DNA of 64,000 nucleotides from Malania oleifera. Lineage: Eukaryota > Streptophyta > Magnoliopsida > Santalales > Ximeniaceae. The stretch spans positions 8,897,764 through 8,961,763 of the forward strand of contig NC_080422.1 of assembly GCF_029873635.1 (NCBI RefSeq), read 5' to 3'. Shown piece by piece: positions 1-10,860 of this stretch; position 1 is the stretch's first letter; each line of letters opens with the position of its first letter. The position numbers and the translations under genes were made by a program. The notes below the pieces were generated by a model. That model did not search any database. It was not told the DNA's origin and saw nothing but the letters and a program-made list of their open reading frames with translations.

Positions 1-80
1 TAAAATTAATGCACTATATTCAAGCTGAGCCCTTCAAGTTATTGAATATTTTACTGTTGTGAATTTGATATTTTTCAGGT
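1..80. other. left flank of solo LTR
   Basis: Short AT-rich stretch in which I recognise no gene. Its last five bases (76-80, CAGGT) are repeated exactly at 2178-2182 on the other side of the LTR. They are the target site duplication of that insertion. Confidence 0.7.
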
Positions 81-2177
81 TGTTGGCCTCACAAGGCTTA
101 AAATCTTGTTATCTTGTTTTGATGCTAACAAACAAGTGAAATTTAATGTATTTGTGTGAGTAATGATATTTCAGGGTTCATATATGTGAAAGTAAGGTCA
201 GAGTGCCCACAAGAATCAAATATGATGGAAGCAAGGTCAAAGTGCTCACAAGGATCAAATGAAGCTTAAATGAGCCAAGCCATGAATTACTTGTTAAAGA
301 ACATGAGGACATGAATAAGTTGTTGAAAGCCAAGGCATATTAAAGTCAAAAGATCCAAAGAAAGGCAAAGTAAGAAAGCTTAAAGAGTATGGAAGTTTGA
401 AGAAAAGATGGATTCAATCCAGGACAAAGCATGAAGACTCAAGAACTTAGAATGTTAATATTTTAGAAGTCTCATGTAAGTGCTTTAATGTTTAAAATAT
501 CGTTTGAAATATTTTGAAGCTCTTAGGTTAACTTCTTAGACCTAGATACTTTTTAAAATACCTGAATAATATTTTTATAAGTTCAAAATTATTTTAAAAA
601 GATTAGACTCATTTTTGGAATAAAGAGCACCAACAAGAGTTTTTCCCAAATGCTGTCAGTTTTTATATAGCCGCATTGAGGTGAATTTTTCTCTATCAAA
701 CACTCATTATTTTAAAGAGTGGTAAACATTAAAGTTGTAGTATTTTCTCTTAGATTTCTTTTTACACCAAGAACATATAATTTGGAGTTACACAAAAAAC
801 GTTATGGTCAAAACACTGAAACGGAGTCACTGCTGTCAGACATAAACATTGTTCAACGGGCAAATTTTTAAAATTCTAATGTTTTAAATTATAGCCGTTT
901 GAACCTTAAATATTCTAATAAACATGGAAATTCTTTAAGGAAACTTTTGCAAGTTTGAAAGCCTATAAATACATGGTTTTGCAAAACAAAATAAATATTA
1001 AAGAATTGAAAAATCTATTTTGAGAAGTTGAAAGTACTCTTGTTCTTCCTAAGTTCTCTTGCTCACTCATTGAAAAATTCTTTTACTGAGAACTCTGAAG
1101 TGCTAATCCTTCTTCCTTTGAATTCCTACTGCTAATCCTCTTCTAAGAAGGATATTGGTGAATTCTATACTTGAACTTCATTCTATTTCCTATTGATATT
1201 TTACATTGAAGTATATAGTGCTGAAATTGTACTAACTTGCTCTTTGAGAGAGTATACTTGTACACAGATTTTATCTTGTATTTCTTGTAGTTCATTGACA
1301 TTCCAAGGTGTTTGAATCGTTGGCTAAGCAAGGGGATATTTCTTAGAGAGGCGGACTCTAGCCCATGTAAGGAGTGACCGAACGAGGGAATATCGTTTGG
1401 AGAAGGCAGGCTCTAACCTTAACCAAGGAATGTTGTAATCAGTTTTGTTCCACCCATCAATGAAACAGGTTTAGTAAATCCTTTGGTGGTTTGCCAAAGG
1501 CGAGGACGTAGGCTGGGTATAAGCCGAACCTCGTAAAAATCTCCGTCTCACTCTGTCTTTCCCTATTCTTTATTTTCAGTTCATATACAACTGCATGGAT
1601 GATTTAAATATCTAAATTATACATACTACACATATTTGGAAATCAAGTAAACTTAAAATCCAATTTTGATTTGGGTTGCGGAAACCGAAAGGGAGTACGT
1701 TGGTTACACCATATCTTGTGGAAACCATACGGGAGTACGTTACTTGGTTAACACCCCAAAGATAAATTTGCCAAGAGTTTATTTGAATTCTAAATATTTG
1801 GAAAGAGTGATTGGATTTATTTATACAGGGCGTTACTTCATTAAGCATAAATTATAATTCATAATCACAGGGCTTATATAAACAAACAAACTATCTCAAG
1901 ATCTCATATTACCAAAGTGCTGAATACTTTATATCTTGGTTTGGTTGTTTGTTGTTTAACTTGTACTTGACAAATAAATTGATTGTTTGGTTTGAAGATT
2001 GTGTTTAATTGATTGGATAAAAAAACTAAGTTCTTGATTGATTAAGGAATTAAAAAAAAAAACAAGTCAAGAATTGGTTAAAAGAAATAAAAGAAGTTTA
2101 AGGTATTTTAAAAGGAATCAAAAGAAATTTTTAGAATCCAATTCACCCCTCCTCTTGGGAAGCTATTCCTAATTTCA
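81..2177 (+). mobile_element. solo LTR, SIRE-like Copia
   Basis: The segment begins TGTTGG and ends TTTCA. It is flanked by identical 5-bp direct repeats (CAGGT at 76-80 and 2178-2182), the signature of LTR element integration. It is clearly related along its length to the 5' LTR of element E at 59921-61856. Shared landmarks are a TATA box with the following leader, the block around 1490-1540 with the GCCAAAGGCGAGGACGTAGG motif, and the CCCAATTCACCCCT motif near the end. No primer binding site follows it and no polypurine tract precedes it. It is therefore best read as a solo LTR left after recombination between the two LTRs of a full element. Plus orientation is inferred from the TATA box and from E. 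Short open frames inside are not genes. Confidence 0.88.
964..971 (+). promoter_or_regulatory. LTR TATA box
   Basis: TATAAATA lies in the middle of the solo LTR, in the same context as the TATA box of the related LTR at 60722-60729. It is the probable start-site element of the retrotransposon promoter. No activity can be read from sequence alone. Confidence 0.6.
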
Positions 2178-2182
2178 CAGGT

Positions 2183-2581
2183 AAATTTTGGGAATAGTAG
2201 CTTTTACATAGGACATCTTGTACATAAGGGGGTTGAAGATTACACATATTCACGTTACAATTATGTGAGATACCTTTTATAGGACAAAATTGTGAGATTT
2301 GGGACTAAAATTGATAATAACTCATCAAAATATGGCTTGAGCCTATTACATTTGGTAGCAAAACTACCCTAGAGATGCTATCATATGTGGATCATGCACA
2401 AAAGTGAAAGTCACTCTAATTAGGTCATTGATTAGACAGGCGGACCATAACATTATACCAATAATTATTAAATATCTATTGATGTATTTTGAAAGTAAAA
2501 GAAAGGATAAAGTATTTATTCTAATTGAAATCCTCATGCATTTTCTATTTCAAATACTTGTCACTAGCTTTTATATACCTT
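2183..2581. other. unassigned flank
   Basis: About 400 bp between the solo LTR and the CACTA remnant. I see no conserved frame, RNA gene or repeat. It may be internal CACTA sequence too decayed to recognise. Confidence 0.4.
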
Positions 2582-2803
2582 CTAGTGAGAGGAGTCACCC
2601 GCATCATCTGGACGAGATTGGCGCATCATTTGTTCGATCTGCACTTTCCAATTCTTCATGGCTTGCATCTCCGCTTCCCAGTTCGAGATCTTTTTATTCA
2701 ATTGCTGGTTCTCCGCTTCCACCATTTGCACCTAAATAACCATCACCTCCTATCGAGCCTCGATGGCTCGACGCTCTCGGTCAATCTCAGCACGAGACGC
2801 CGC
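2582..2803 (-). pseudogene. CACTA (En/Spm) accessory protein C-terminus, decayed
   Basis: Read on the minus strand, this stretch encodes a charged, Gln- and Glu-rich helical segment that includes MVEAENQQLNKKISNWEAEM and ends near RPDDAGDSSH before a stop at 2582. This style of coiled-coil C-terminus is familiar from the plant transposase (Ptta/En/Spm) family annotated next to CACTA ends. Two in-frame stops upstream of the helical part show that it is dead. The position directly next to CACTA subterminal repeats supports the assignment. Family identity is recalled from motif style and not from a search, so confidence is moderate. Confidence 0.5.
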
Positions 2804-2821
2804 ACTGAAAGAAGATGGCTC

Positions 2822-3319
2822 TCACAAACCGTCACTAATACCCTCAGCTAATTTTTTAAAATAATTTTTTAAATAAAACCACTAGTAGTGACGGTTCCAA
2901 AATCATCATTAGTACCCACTTATTAGTAATGGTACTCCTAAACCGTCACTAATACCCTTAACTATTTTTATTTTAATATTTTTTAAATAAAAACACTTGC
3001 AGTGACGGTTTCAATACCGTCACTAATACCTACTTAGTAGTGACAGTTCTTTCTAACCGTCACTAATACCCTTAATCATTTCTTTTTTAATTTTTTTTTT
3101 TCAATAAAAACACTAGTAGTAATGGTTTCAAAACTGTCACTAATACACTAGAATCATCGCTACTATTTTTCCGGTAAAATTTTTGCGCAAAAGTTAATTA
3201 CCATGCTATTTTTAGTGACGAAAGTATTAATTAAAATCGTCACTAATAGTGTTGTATTAGTGACTGCTGATAAAACCATCACTAATGCTTACACTATTAG
3301 TGACAATTTTTTTGTAGTG
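2822..3319. repeat. CACTA subterminal repeats and terminal inverted repeat
   Basis: The motif ACCGTCACTAATA and its reverse complement TAGTGACGGT, with variants, recur about a dozen times in both orientations over 500 bp. The block ends at 3319 with TTTTTTTGTAGTG, the reverse complement of CACTACAAAAAAA. That is the canonical end of a plant CACTA transposon. Such subterminal arrays are transposase-binding sites in En/Spm elements (known for the family). I did not find the opposite end, so the element is a remnant. Confidence 0.75.
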
Positions 3320-5347
3320 TTGGTGTATTCCCAAGAGGGGGGTGAATTGGGTATTTAAAAAATTATCACCTAAGTTAAACTAGATTAACTGTATTACTTA
3401 ACGTAGGGTCTATCTATGCAAAAGTAAACCCATTCATTCACAATATAACATACACGTGCAGTAAATAAAATTGCAAAAATGTAAAGAACATGCACGATAT
3501 GTTATTGAGCTTCAGCCAACTGTGCCTACGTCCCCGCCTCTAGCTCGCAAACCTGATGATTCCACTAATGCTCACTTAACGGGTGGAGCGGCACCTAATA
3601 CAGCCAGGTTAATCAGCACAGGGCTGACCGCAACTTTTATAAACTCTTCTTGTGGGGCGGAGAAGGCCCTAGGTCAAATTCACAGGGCTGACCGCAATCT
3701 AATCCTTTCAGGCTAAAACAAACCCCCTCAAGCCACGCATGGAAATACAACAGAAGTAATTGGTACAGTCATTGTGCTTCTCAAGTAAAACAGATATGTA
3801 CCCAAGACACACAGTATAATCGATCAACCACACATCAATAATATAGGTAAATATAAGCTTGGTGATATGTATTTTTGTGCAAGATACACTCAACAAGATA
3901 TGATCGATAATATGCTCAAGAGTGTTCTAATATCAAATCTCAAAAATAAACTAGGGTTTCAAATATGCTGCAAATATTTAAAATAATTCAAAATATTTTC
4001 TTCAATGTAATATGCTCAAGAGTTGCTTGAAAAAATAATATAGCTTGTTAAAACTATTTTGCACAACAAAATCAAACTATAGGAATCTTTGCGATGACAA
4101 TACAAAGATCCTTAAGCTACTAGGTTTTTCCCAACATGAGATTTATTAAATGAAATCTGTGGGAAAACCTTGCTTAACTCCCCAAAATCAATACCAATCA
4201 ATCAAGCAAAGCAATGGGAGTATGAGCAATACTACTAAGCAATAACCCAAGCAAGAACTTTCGCAAGGCCTAAAATAATCAATGGAATGAAGGTGTGAGG
4301 GTGTTTGGAAGTATTATAAGGAAAATGTGATTTTGGGTTTGGGAGGATTTTGTCTAATGATTTTTCTTAATCTCCTTCTAATCCACATAAATGAACCTAT
4401 ATTTATAAGCTAGGTCAAAAATATAACCGTTTGTAACCTATTGGGTATTCTTAGAAAAGTTTCAAATTGTTTAAACACAATTAACCCTCATTAACCCGCA
4501 TTTACCATGGTTAAAATAATTTTAACCCGATGAGGTTCGGTGGCTTAACTGTGGTTTGGTTGTCTGAACAGACTCATTTAAAAAAACTTTCAAGAATATT
4601 TTGGTAGCCTAAGTGAAGGTTTGATAGCCCGAACAAAAGTCAGAAACATTCGTTCATAGATTCGGGTGCCCAGTGCTAAGTTCGGTTAACCGAACTGACT
4701 AACTCGGTCTCCTGAGGTCTGATTTGAACGCGAAGGTTTGGCAGCTTGAGTTGGTGAAAAGTAACCTTCTAAGGGTTCGGGTGCCGGAGGGCGATAAAGT
4801 CATTTTGGGTTCGGTCGCCCGAAGCATGGTCAAACTGTTGACTTTCCAACAGTTCGAGCGCCCGAGGAGTTTTGAACTCTTGAGGTTTGGTCGCCTGACC
4901 TCTCACATACTTATCCTATTTTATCCAATTTTATTTCAATTCTTTCCTCTGATATTGTCAGTGACTATGGGGACTTTGTGCACAATGTGTAGGAACCTAG
5001 GGTCTTTTCAAGTATGCCCAAAAATTTGGCGTCAGTCGGTGAAAGGTCGACCGAAGGGTGCCCTAAAATAATTCGGTCCCTATGTTCAATCTACGGTCAT
5101 TTTGAGAGCTTAAAAATACCTACATGCATGACATGCAGAGATTATTACAGACCGATATACCTAGTTACTATTATGGACCAAAATTATACAAAATATAAAT
5201 TACAATAAGTCTTCAGGTTCTTTAATCTTCGAGCCTTCATGTGACATCAATTGGTTTGCTAATATAAACCTGCACACAAACTAGATAAACATTAAATACC
5301 AGAGTTTTTGTCATAATCAAAATAGGGCATGACTCATAGGGTCAACA
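3318..5347 (-). mobile_element. LTR of SIRE-like Copia element D
   Basis: In element sense (minus strand) it starts TGTTGACCCTATGAGTCATG and ends CACCAACA. These are TG...CA termini with an inverted TGTTG/CAACA. The AATTCACCCC block near the element-sense 3' end matches the solo LTR and element E, which places it in the same lineage. A TATA-like TTATAAATA (minus) lies near 4400-4408. The middle (about 4530-4900) carries repeated imperfect palindromes of TTCGGxxGCCCGAA type. Open frames inside are short and not conserved. At the left end the TG coincides with the CACTA terminus, so the exact boundary is uncertain by a few bases. Confidence 0.75.
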
Positions 5348-5369
5348 ATCTCCCCCTTTTTTTATGATG
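5348..5369 (-). other. polypurine tract of element D
   Basis: On the minus strand this is AAAAAAAGGGGGAGAT immediately before the TGTTGACCC start of the LTR. That is the expected place and composition for the plus-strand priming site of an LTR retrotransposon. It fixes the LTR at 3318-5347 as the 3' LTR of a minus-strand element. Confidence 0.75.
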
Positions 5370-5399
5370 ACAAATACACTATGCAAAAACTGGGTATAG

Positions 5400-5454
5400 T
5401 AAATACCAAAGTATTTGTCATAATCAAAATAGGGCATAACCCATAGGGTCAACA
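5400..5454 (-). repeat. 55-bp fragment of a second D LTR end
   Basis: It matches 5293-5347, the terminal 55 bp of the D LTR, with few differences, and it ends with the same CAACA. Only about 50 bp separate it from the first LTR. So element D lost nearly all its interior and most of one LTR. The next base begins the pol remnant of element C. Confidence 0.75.
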
Positions 5455-6640
5455 GATATTGGCGTAAACTATGGAGCCAAACACCCTAAGATGACTCACA
5501 CTGTGCTTGTGAGTACTCCAGACTTCATGTGGTGTCATTATATCAAGACTCTTCGTAGGACACCGATGTAGCGGATAGAATGCACATGACACTGCTTCTA
5601 CCCAAAAGCTCTTGGGCACATTCTTATCCTTTAACATGCTTCTGGCCATGTTAAGGATCGCGTGGTTCTTTCTCTCAGCTACACCATTCAACTGGGGAGT
5701 GTAGGTCGGACTGAACTGTTTTTGAATCCCTTGCTGCCTAAGGAATTCCGAGAAAGCTTCATTGTTATACTCTCCTCCTTGGTCTGATCGGAGTGACTTG
5801 ATGCGATAGCCACTCTGTTTCTCCACAAGAGCTTTGAACTCTTTGGACTTATCCAACACCTCTGACTTCCTTTTCAAGAAGTAGACACAAGTCTTCCTGC
5901 TGTAGTCATCGATGAAGGTGAGGAAGTATCGATTCTATTCATTTGAAAATGGCCTCAATGGACCACACACATCCTTGTGTATTATCTAGAGCGGCATGGT
6001 AGATCTCCAGTCAGCTTGCTTTCCAAAGTTGTTTCCGTATTACTTACTCAGAACACAGCTTTTGCATATCATATTTGCGTCGTGGATGTTGGGTAAGCCT
6101 TTCACAATCTTCTTGCTTCCCAACTGTTTCAAACTTTCAAAATTTAGATGTCCATACCTTAGATGCCATAGTCAGTCTTTGTCTTTGATGATAGCCTCAA
6201 ACACCTTGGCATATCATTTTGAATGGTGAGTGAAAACATTTGATTCTTTACCATTTGTACTCAAGTAACTAGCTTTCCCCGAGCGTCTGTTATCACCATC
6301 TTCTTATCACCAAGGCTAATTTGGTAGCCCTTCTCGACAAGTTGTCTAATACTCAAGGTGTTAGTCTTCATATTTCGAACGTAATAGACGTTGGATATGT
6401 AAGCATGATCTCCAGACTTCTATTTGATTAAAACATCTCCTCTGCCTCGGACTAGGATTTTAGAATTATTGCCAAAAGAGATCTCCTCCTAAACTTTCTC
6501 ATCAACTTCAAATAATAGGTACCTTTTTAAAATCATATGGTTGCTGGCTCTAGAATCAAGGCACCAAACACTTTGGTCCTAGGGATTTGAATTCTGTGTC
6601 ATCAGCATCAATGACTCTTCATCTACATGTTCAGTTTCGG
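5455..6640 (-). pseudogene. Copia pol remnant: protease to integrase (element C)
   Basis: Read on the minus strand from high to low coordinates, it holds a protease relic near 6550 with WCLDSRASNHM, where the usual DSGA motif has Gly replaced by Arg. The GAG-pre-integrase motif LWHLRYGHLNFESL follows near 6160. The integrase catalytic core comes next, with the open segment 5449-5877 containing SLRSDQGGEYNNEAFSEFL, SPTYTPQLNGVAERKN and FWVEAV. These are Tnt1-like Copia signatures. Several in-frame stops (for example before LWHL and after CVLSK) and small frameshifts show that it is inactive. The frame stops abruptly at 5455, in the integrase, where element D remnants begin. Reverse transcriptase, RNase H and the 3' LTR are missing. 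Confidence 0.88.
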
Positions 6641-7621
6641 CAAGGTTAGCCTCCTTGCTAACCTTTTCTTATTGTCTCCCCCAACACTCATTGCTATAGT
6701 GTCCGTACTTGTGACAGTTTTAGCACTAAACGTTTATTTTGTCTATGTTTGGCCGGTTATTGTATCCCCTTCTTCTTCCTTGTCCTCTGCTTTGTGGAAC
6801 ATAGTTTTGTTGATTGAGTCCTTCTCTAGTGGGACCTCTTCAGCCTCTGCCACCATCTCTGGATTCAAACTTTCCAGAATTTCTTCCATGAGATCCTCGG
6901 TCTCGTCCTCTTCCTTACTGTGACATCCCCTCTTTGTCGTATCTATCTGTAGTGAGGGACAACTTCGTTTGGAGGGCTTGCTTAAGCGTTTTATCATCAC
7001 TTCTTCTGTTGACTTTCTGCTCATGGGCTTGGAGTGAGCCCACAAGTTCTTCCACAGACATGATTTCCAAATTTTTTGTTTCTTCTATGGTCACAACTAT
7101 ATAATCAAATTTTGAATCCAAAGATCACAAAATTTTCTCAAAAATTCTCTCATAATTGAAAGTCTCTCCATTTACTCTCAATTGATTTAATACTACCATA
7201 ACTCGTGTATAGTAGTCAGCAATAGATTAAGTAGATTTCATTTTTAAAGATTCGAAATCGCCTCGTAGTGTTTGAAGACGAATCTTCTTTACTTTGTCTA
7301 CACCTTTGTGTGTTCGCTAGAGAGAGTCCCAAACTTCTTTGGATGTTTTGGCGGAGGTGATGATTTTGAACGTGGCCTCATCAAGGCCTTGGTATATTAT
7401 GGACTTCGCCTTGCAATCCTTCTATCGATCGGCTCGCAACATCATTCTTTGAGCATCAGACATAGTGCTTCGACTTCTTTGGATGGGCTTTCTTTGTACC
7501 TATCTTCAATAATCTCCATGACATCTTGAGCACCTACAAGGACTCTCATTTGAATAGACCAGTTGTCATAATTCTCCTAAGTCAACTTTGGAATGACCGC
7601 TTGGATAGCACCATTCGCCAT
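6641..7621 (-). pseudogene. Copia gag remnant (element C)
   Basis: The frame starts at an ATG on the minus strand at 7621 with MANGAIQAVIPKLT, and NYDNWSIQMRVLVGAQD follows. This is the N-terminus typical of Tnt1-type gag. A CCHC zinc knuckle lies at 6684-6725 (Cys-x2-Cys-x4-His-x4-Cys) but has a stop codon between its first two cysteines. Other stops and frameshifts interrupt the body. The open stretch 6743-7045 carries part of the middle. Gag would form the particle and bind the element RNA in the cytoplasm; this copy cannot do so. Confidence 0.85.
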
Positions 7622-8258
7622 TGAATTTAATATATAAAAACAGAGAGATAGGGGTTGATTTTGGCAAATCTGATGCCACCATTGTGTTTAGAAGGTCAAA
7701 AAATCTTAGGAACCGATTTTGGGTTGCAAAGAACCAGTCCAAAAATTACTGAACCGGCTGCAGGAATTTCGGATGGATTTTAAACTGGGCCCGTTAACTT
7801 AACGGTTGTTTAACGGGTAATGCTTACTATACGCCACATGGCAGCTTCTGCACGTGTCACATGTCCGCAGCTAGACGCGGTTCGAAGGCGAGTCAGGTCT
7901 TGGGGATGGATCCGGGTTGTGGGTCGCAAGTCGCTAAGTTATGTCGGATCGTGTGGCCAGGTCAGATTTCAACAACTGGACGAGGAAGACGCGTGCGGGG
8001 TGCGTGGAGTGCGTGTCACCGGCGGCCAGAATCGTCGTCAGCACGTGCAGCGTGTGGGAATGGCGCTGAAACCGCTAAAGAGGCACATGTGGCTTTTCTT
8101 GGAGTCTATTTGAGAGGTGGTTTTCACCATTGGAATCATCTCGACGTGAATTTCACAATGTTAGACTCAATTTTGGATTTTGAGCAACTTCAAATCTGGG
8201 AGAAAATTGAAATTTTTTCTCTACTTGTTTCTATTTGGCGAATTTCGGTGTTCCTTGA
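7622..8258 (-). other. untranslated leader of element C
   Basis: About 640 bp between the primer binding site and the gag ATG on the minus strand. The plus-strand open frames over it (around 7820-8322) are antisense to the element and extend into its LTR. They resemble no protein I know, and I regard them as chance frames. Confidence 0.6.
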
Positions 8259-8271
8259 CGCTCTGATACCA
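8259..8271 (-). other. primer binding site of element C
   Basis: On the minus strand this is TGGTATCAGAGCG, complementary to the 3' end of initiator methionine tRNA, the standard Copia primer. It sits one base from the LTR end at 8273. This sets the element on the minus strand and the adjacent LTR as its 5' LTR. Confidence 0.9.
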
Positions 8272-8272
8272 C

Positions 8273-8590
8273 TGATGGGTGAAGAGGATACTCAATCACT
8301 GGTTGTGACTAAAACCCAGTGAGAATAAATTGTAATAACAATGTATTTCAATCTAAAAATAAATACAGAGAACTTCAAAGAACAACTCTCTCTCTCTCGC
8401 TCACTAGTTTTACTCTTTCAACACCACACACTACATTGCACACACACACTTCTATTTATAGCATATTCTAAACCAAAATAATCAATAAATGCAGCTGGTA
8501 GGTGAGGTTGGTGATCAATAGAAGTGGCTGGTCGGCAGCCATCATCAAACATTGCTACCACCGTCCACCGTCAAGTTTACTCTTTCAACA
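8273..8590 (-). mobile_element. 5' LTR of Tnt1-like element C
   Basis: A 318-bp LTR, TGTTGAAAGAG... in element sense, ending CCCATCA next to the primer site. A TATAAATAGA box on the minus strand (8451-8460) and a CT/GA-rich leader downstream make a normal LTR promoter. At 8591 the sequence changes sharply into the dirigent upstream repeat. In the related copies this region continues uninterrupted, which locates the insertion point. The partner LTR is absent, so no target duplication can be confirmed. Confidence 0.82.
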
Positions 8591-9449
8591 ACATCGTGGA
8601 TCCTATAAGTTTTTTTTTTTCTTTTTTCTTTATAAATGGTATGTTGTAACACTACTACTACTACTATTATTATTATTATTATTATTATTGACAACTATAA
8701 ATAATTTGTGTATTATAGTAGGAGGGAGAATGTTAGGTTGAAAGGTGTAAATTATGTTAAATATAAAATTGCCTAATAAATTTACGCATCAAATCACTTG
8801 TCATGGATTCAACATTAAAACACTTTCACGTGTTGTCTCCCTCCTCTTTTTTCTATTTTTTTTTTACTTTTTTTAAAATATTTTTCTTGTTCATGGACCC
8901 ATAATATATCAAACTTTATGTTATTTCAACAAAATTACATACTTTTTCTTTTTTCTAAAACAGGTTATATTGTATCATCCATCAACATTACTATATTCTA
9001 CTTTTCAACATTTAGTTTTAATTCAATGTTTGAAAACTATTTGCATTTTTAAATCCTTTAAAAAAAATCTCTATTTAAATAATTGAAAAACAAATAAAAA
9101 TTTATTTTTAAATATGATTTCATTAGTCCTACAATATATTAAGCATATGCAATTTTTATTGGTGTCTCAATTTTTCCAAAAAAATTCTCAAGTAGATGCA
9201 ATGAAGGGTAGTATACCAAATATATACTTAAATATGTTATTTTAATTATCAGATATATTTATTTATTCTTTGATCCCTTTGAAATAAAAAAAGAGTAAGA
9301 AAATAATCGCATTTCTAATTGTAGTTTTATATATGTTCCAAAATCATATATTTCTTTGACTCATTAGAAAAAAAATAAAAAATAAAAAACCAATTATATT
9401 TTGAGAAATCACCAACTTAACGCCTAAAGACCAAGTTAAACATAAACCA
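8591..9449. repeat. old duplicate of dirigent upstream region (unit 0)
   Basis: It is collinear with 57899-58788 and with 36776-37720, which lie directly upstream of the two dirigent copies. The match starts at CATCGTGGATCCTATAAG and runs to ACCAAGTA. It has the same ACT/ATT microsatellite, CACGTGTTGTCTCC block and AT-rich tail. It lacks an 18-bp piece present in the other copies and differs by scattered substitutions, so it is the most diverged of the three. The left edge is cut by element C. The right edge joins LINE coding sequence directly, a duplication breakpoint. No gene follows. Confidence 0.8.
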
Positions 9450-10860
9450 AGTAAAGTGAGCAAAGATGAAATGGTTGATTGATGGTGATCAGAATTCAAA
9501 GTTTTTCCATGTTGTGATTATGCAAAAAGAAGCGTAACTCTTGTGTAAATTCAATGGTGCTTCTTGATGGTTCGGTGTTGGAAAATATGCAGATAGTCCA
9601 TGATGAGACTGTGAATTATTTTGAGCAATTTTTGAGGCAAAATAGTTTAGTGTAGAGGTCAAATCTGGACGGTATTATCCATTCAGTGGTTTCTGAGTCT
9701 ATTGGTCAATTGAGGGAAGAACCGATTGAGGAGGAGGTTTATAAAGCTATTTCTTCTATTTCTATAAATCGTAGCTCGGGACCGGATGGGGTTGGGTCTT
9801 CTTCTTATATTACCTATTGGAAGATTATTAAAAATGATGTGATGGATGCAGTAAGAGAATTCTTCAGAGGTGATATGTTGCCTCAGTATTTTTGTTCCTC
9901 TTTCATAGTGCTTATTCCTAAAGTAAAGGATCCTCAGTTTTTTGATAAATTTCGGCCGATGAGCCTTTGTAATGTAATCTATAAAATTTTCTCCAAAATC
10001 CTTATTGTTAAGCTTTCGTTGGTGATGTGTGATTTAATTTCTTTACACAAGGTGCTTTTGTGAAAGGGAGGAGTATTTTTGAAAATATTACGCTTGCTCA
10101 AGAGATGACAAAATTATTACATAGGCGGGTGAAAGGAAGTAATATAATACTAAAGTTTGATATGAGCAAAGCGTATGATTGAGTGGAGTGGCAGGTGGTA
10201 GATTAGATTTTCCATGATCTTGGTTTTTTAGATTGGGTTTGTAAGTTGATTCAGAATTGTATTTCTACTCCATGATTTTCTCTCATGATGCATGACACCT
10301 ATAGAGGTTTCTTCAAGTAAAACGGGGCTTAAGGCAAGGGGATCCATTGTTGCCGTATATTTTAATCATCATGGAAGAAGTTCTTTCTAAATTAATTCAA
10401 AAAAAGTTATGTGAGAAGCAGATTTTACCGCTTGCACATCCGTGTGGTGCACCTATTATATCACATTTTATGTACGCGGATGATGTTGTTATATTTGCTA
10501 ATGCTAGAAAAAAATATGTTCGATAGTTAATGGAAGTGATTAAGAAGTATCAAAACTGAACTGGCCAAAGGGTGAACAAAGATAAATCAGCTATTTTTTT
10601 CTCAAATAAGTTGGGTGTTTAGGAGAAGGGAGAAATTCTTCAAGAGACTAGTTTTATTGAAGGTAAATTTCTTTTTACGTACTTAGGTGTGCCAATAGTG
10701 GATGATAAATTGAAGGACTACCATTTTGATCCTTTAATTCAAAAAATCAGTAAGAGAGTTGAGGGCTGGAAAAGTAGACAATTGTCTCAAGGAGGTCGTT
10801 TTGTTTTGTTAAGACATGCGCTTTCGAGTATGTCTTTGCAAATGTCCCAAAGTTGGTGAT
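9450..10860 (+). pseudogene. LINE reverse transcriptase, 5'-truncated
   Basis: Starts inside ORF2 at KMKWLIDGDQNSKFFH, the linker motif that precedes the RT in plant LINEs. The open stretch 9686-10063 covers the first RT blocks: SSGPDGVGSSSYITYWKI, then VLIPKVKDPQFFDKFRPMSL. Further on come GAFVKGRSIFENI, KFDMSKAYD followed by a stop, the catalytic YADDVVIFAN near 10470, and FTYLGVPIVDDK near 10680. Several stops and frameshifts inactivate it. Endonuclease and ORF1 are missing. The 5' edge at about 9450 abuts the duplicated dirigent upstream region and not an ordinary target site. Confidence 0.9.

Noticed and set aside
7820-8322. Plus-strand open frames of 97 and 153 codons
   Set aside because: Antisense to the leader, primer site and LTR of Copia element C; no recognisable protein features.
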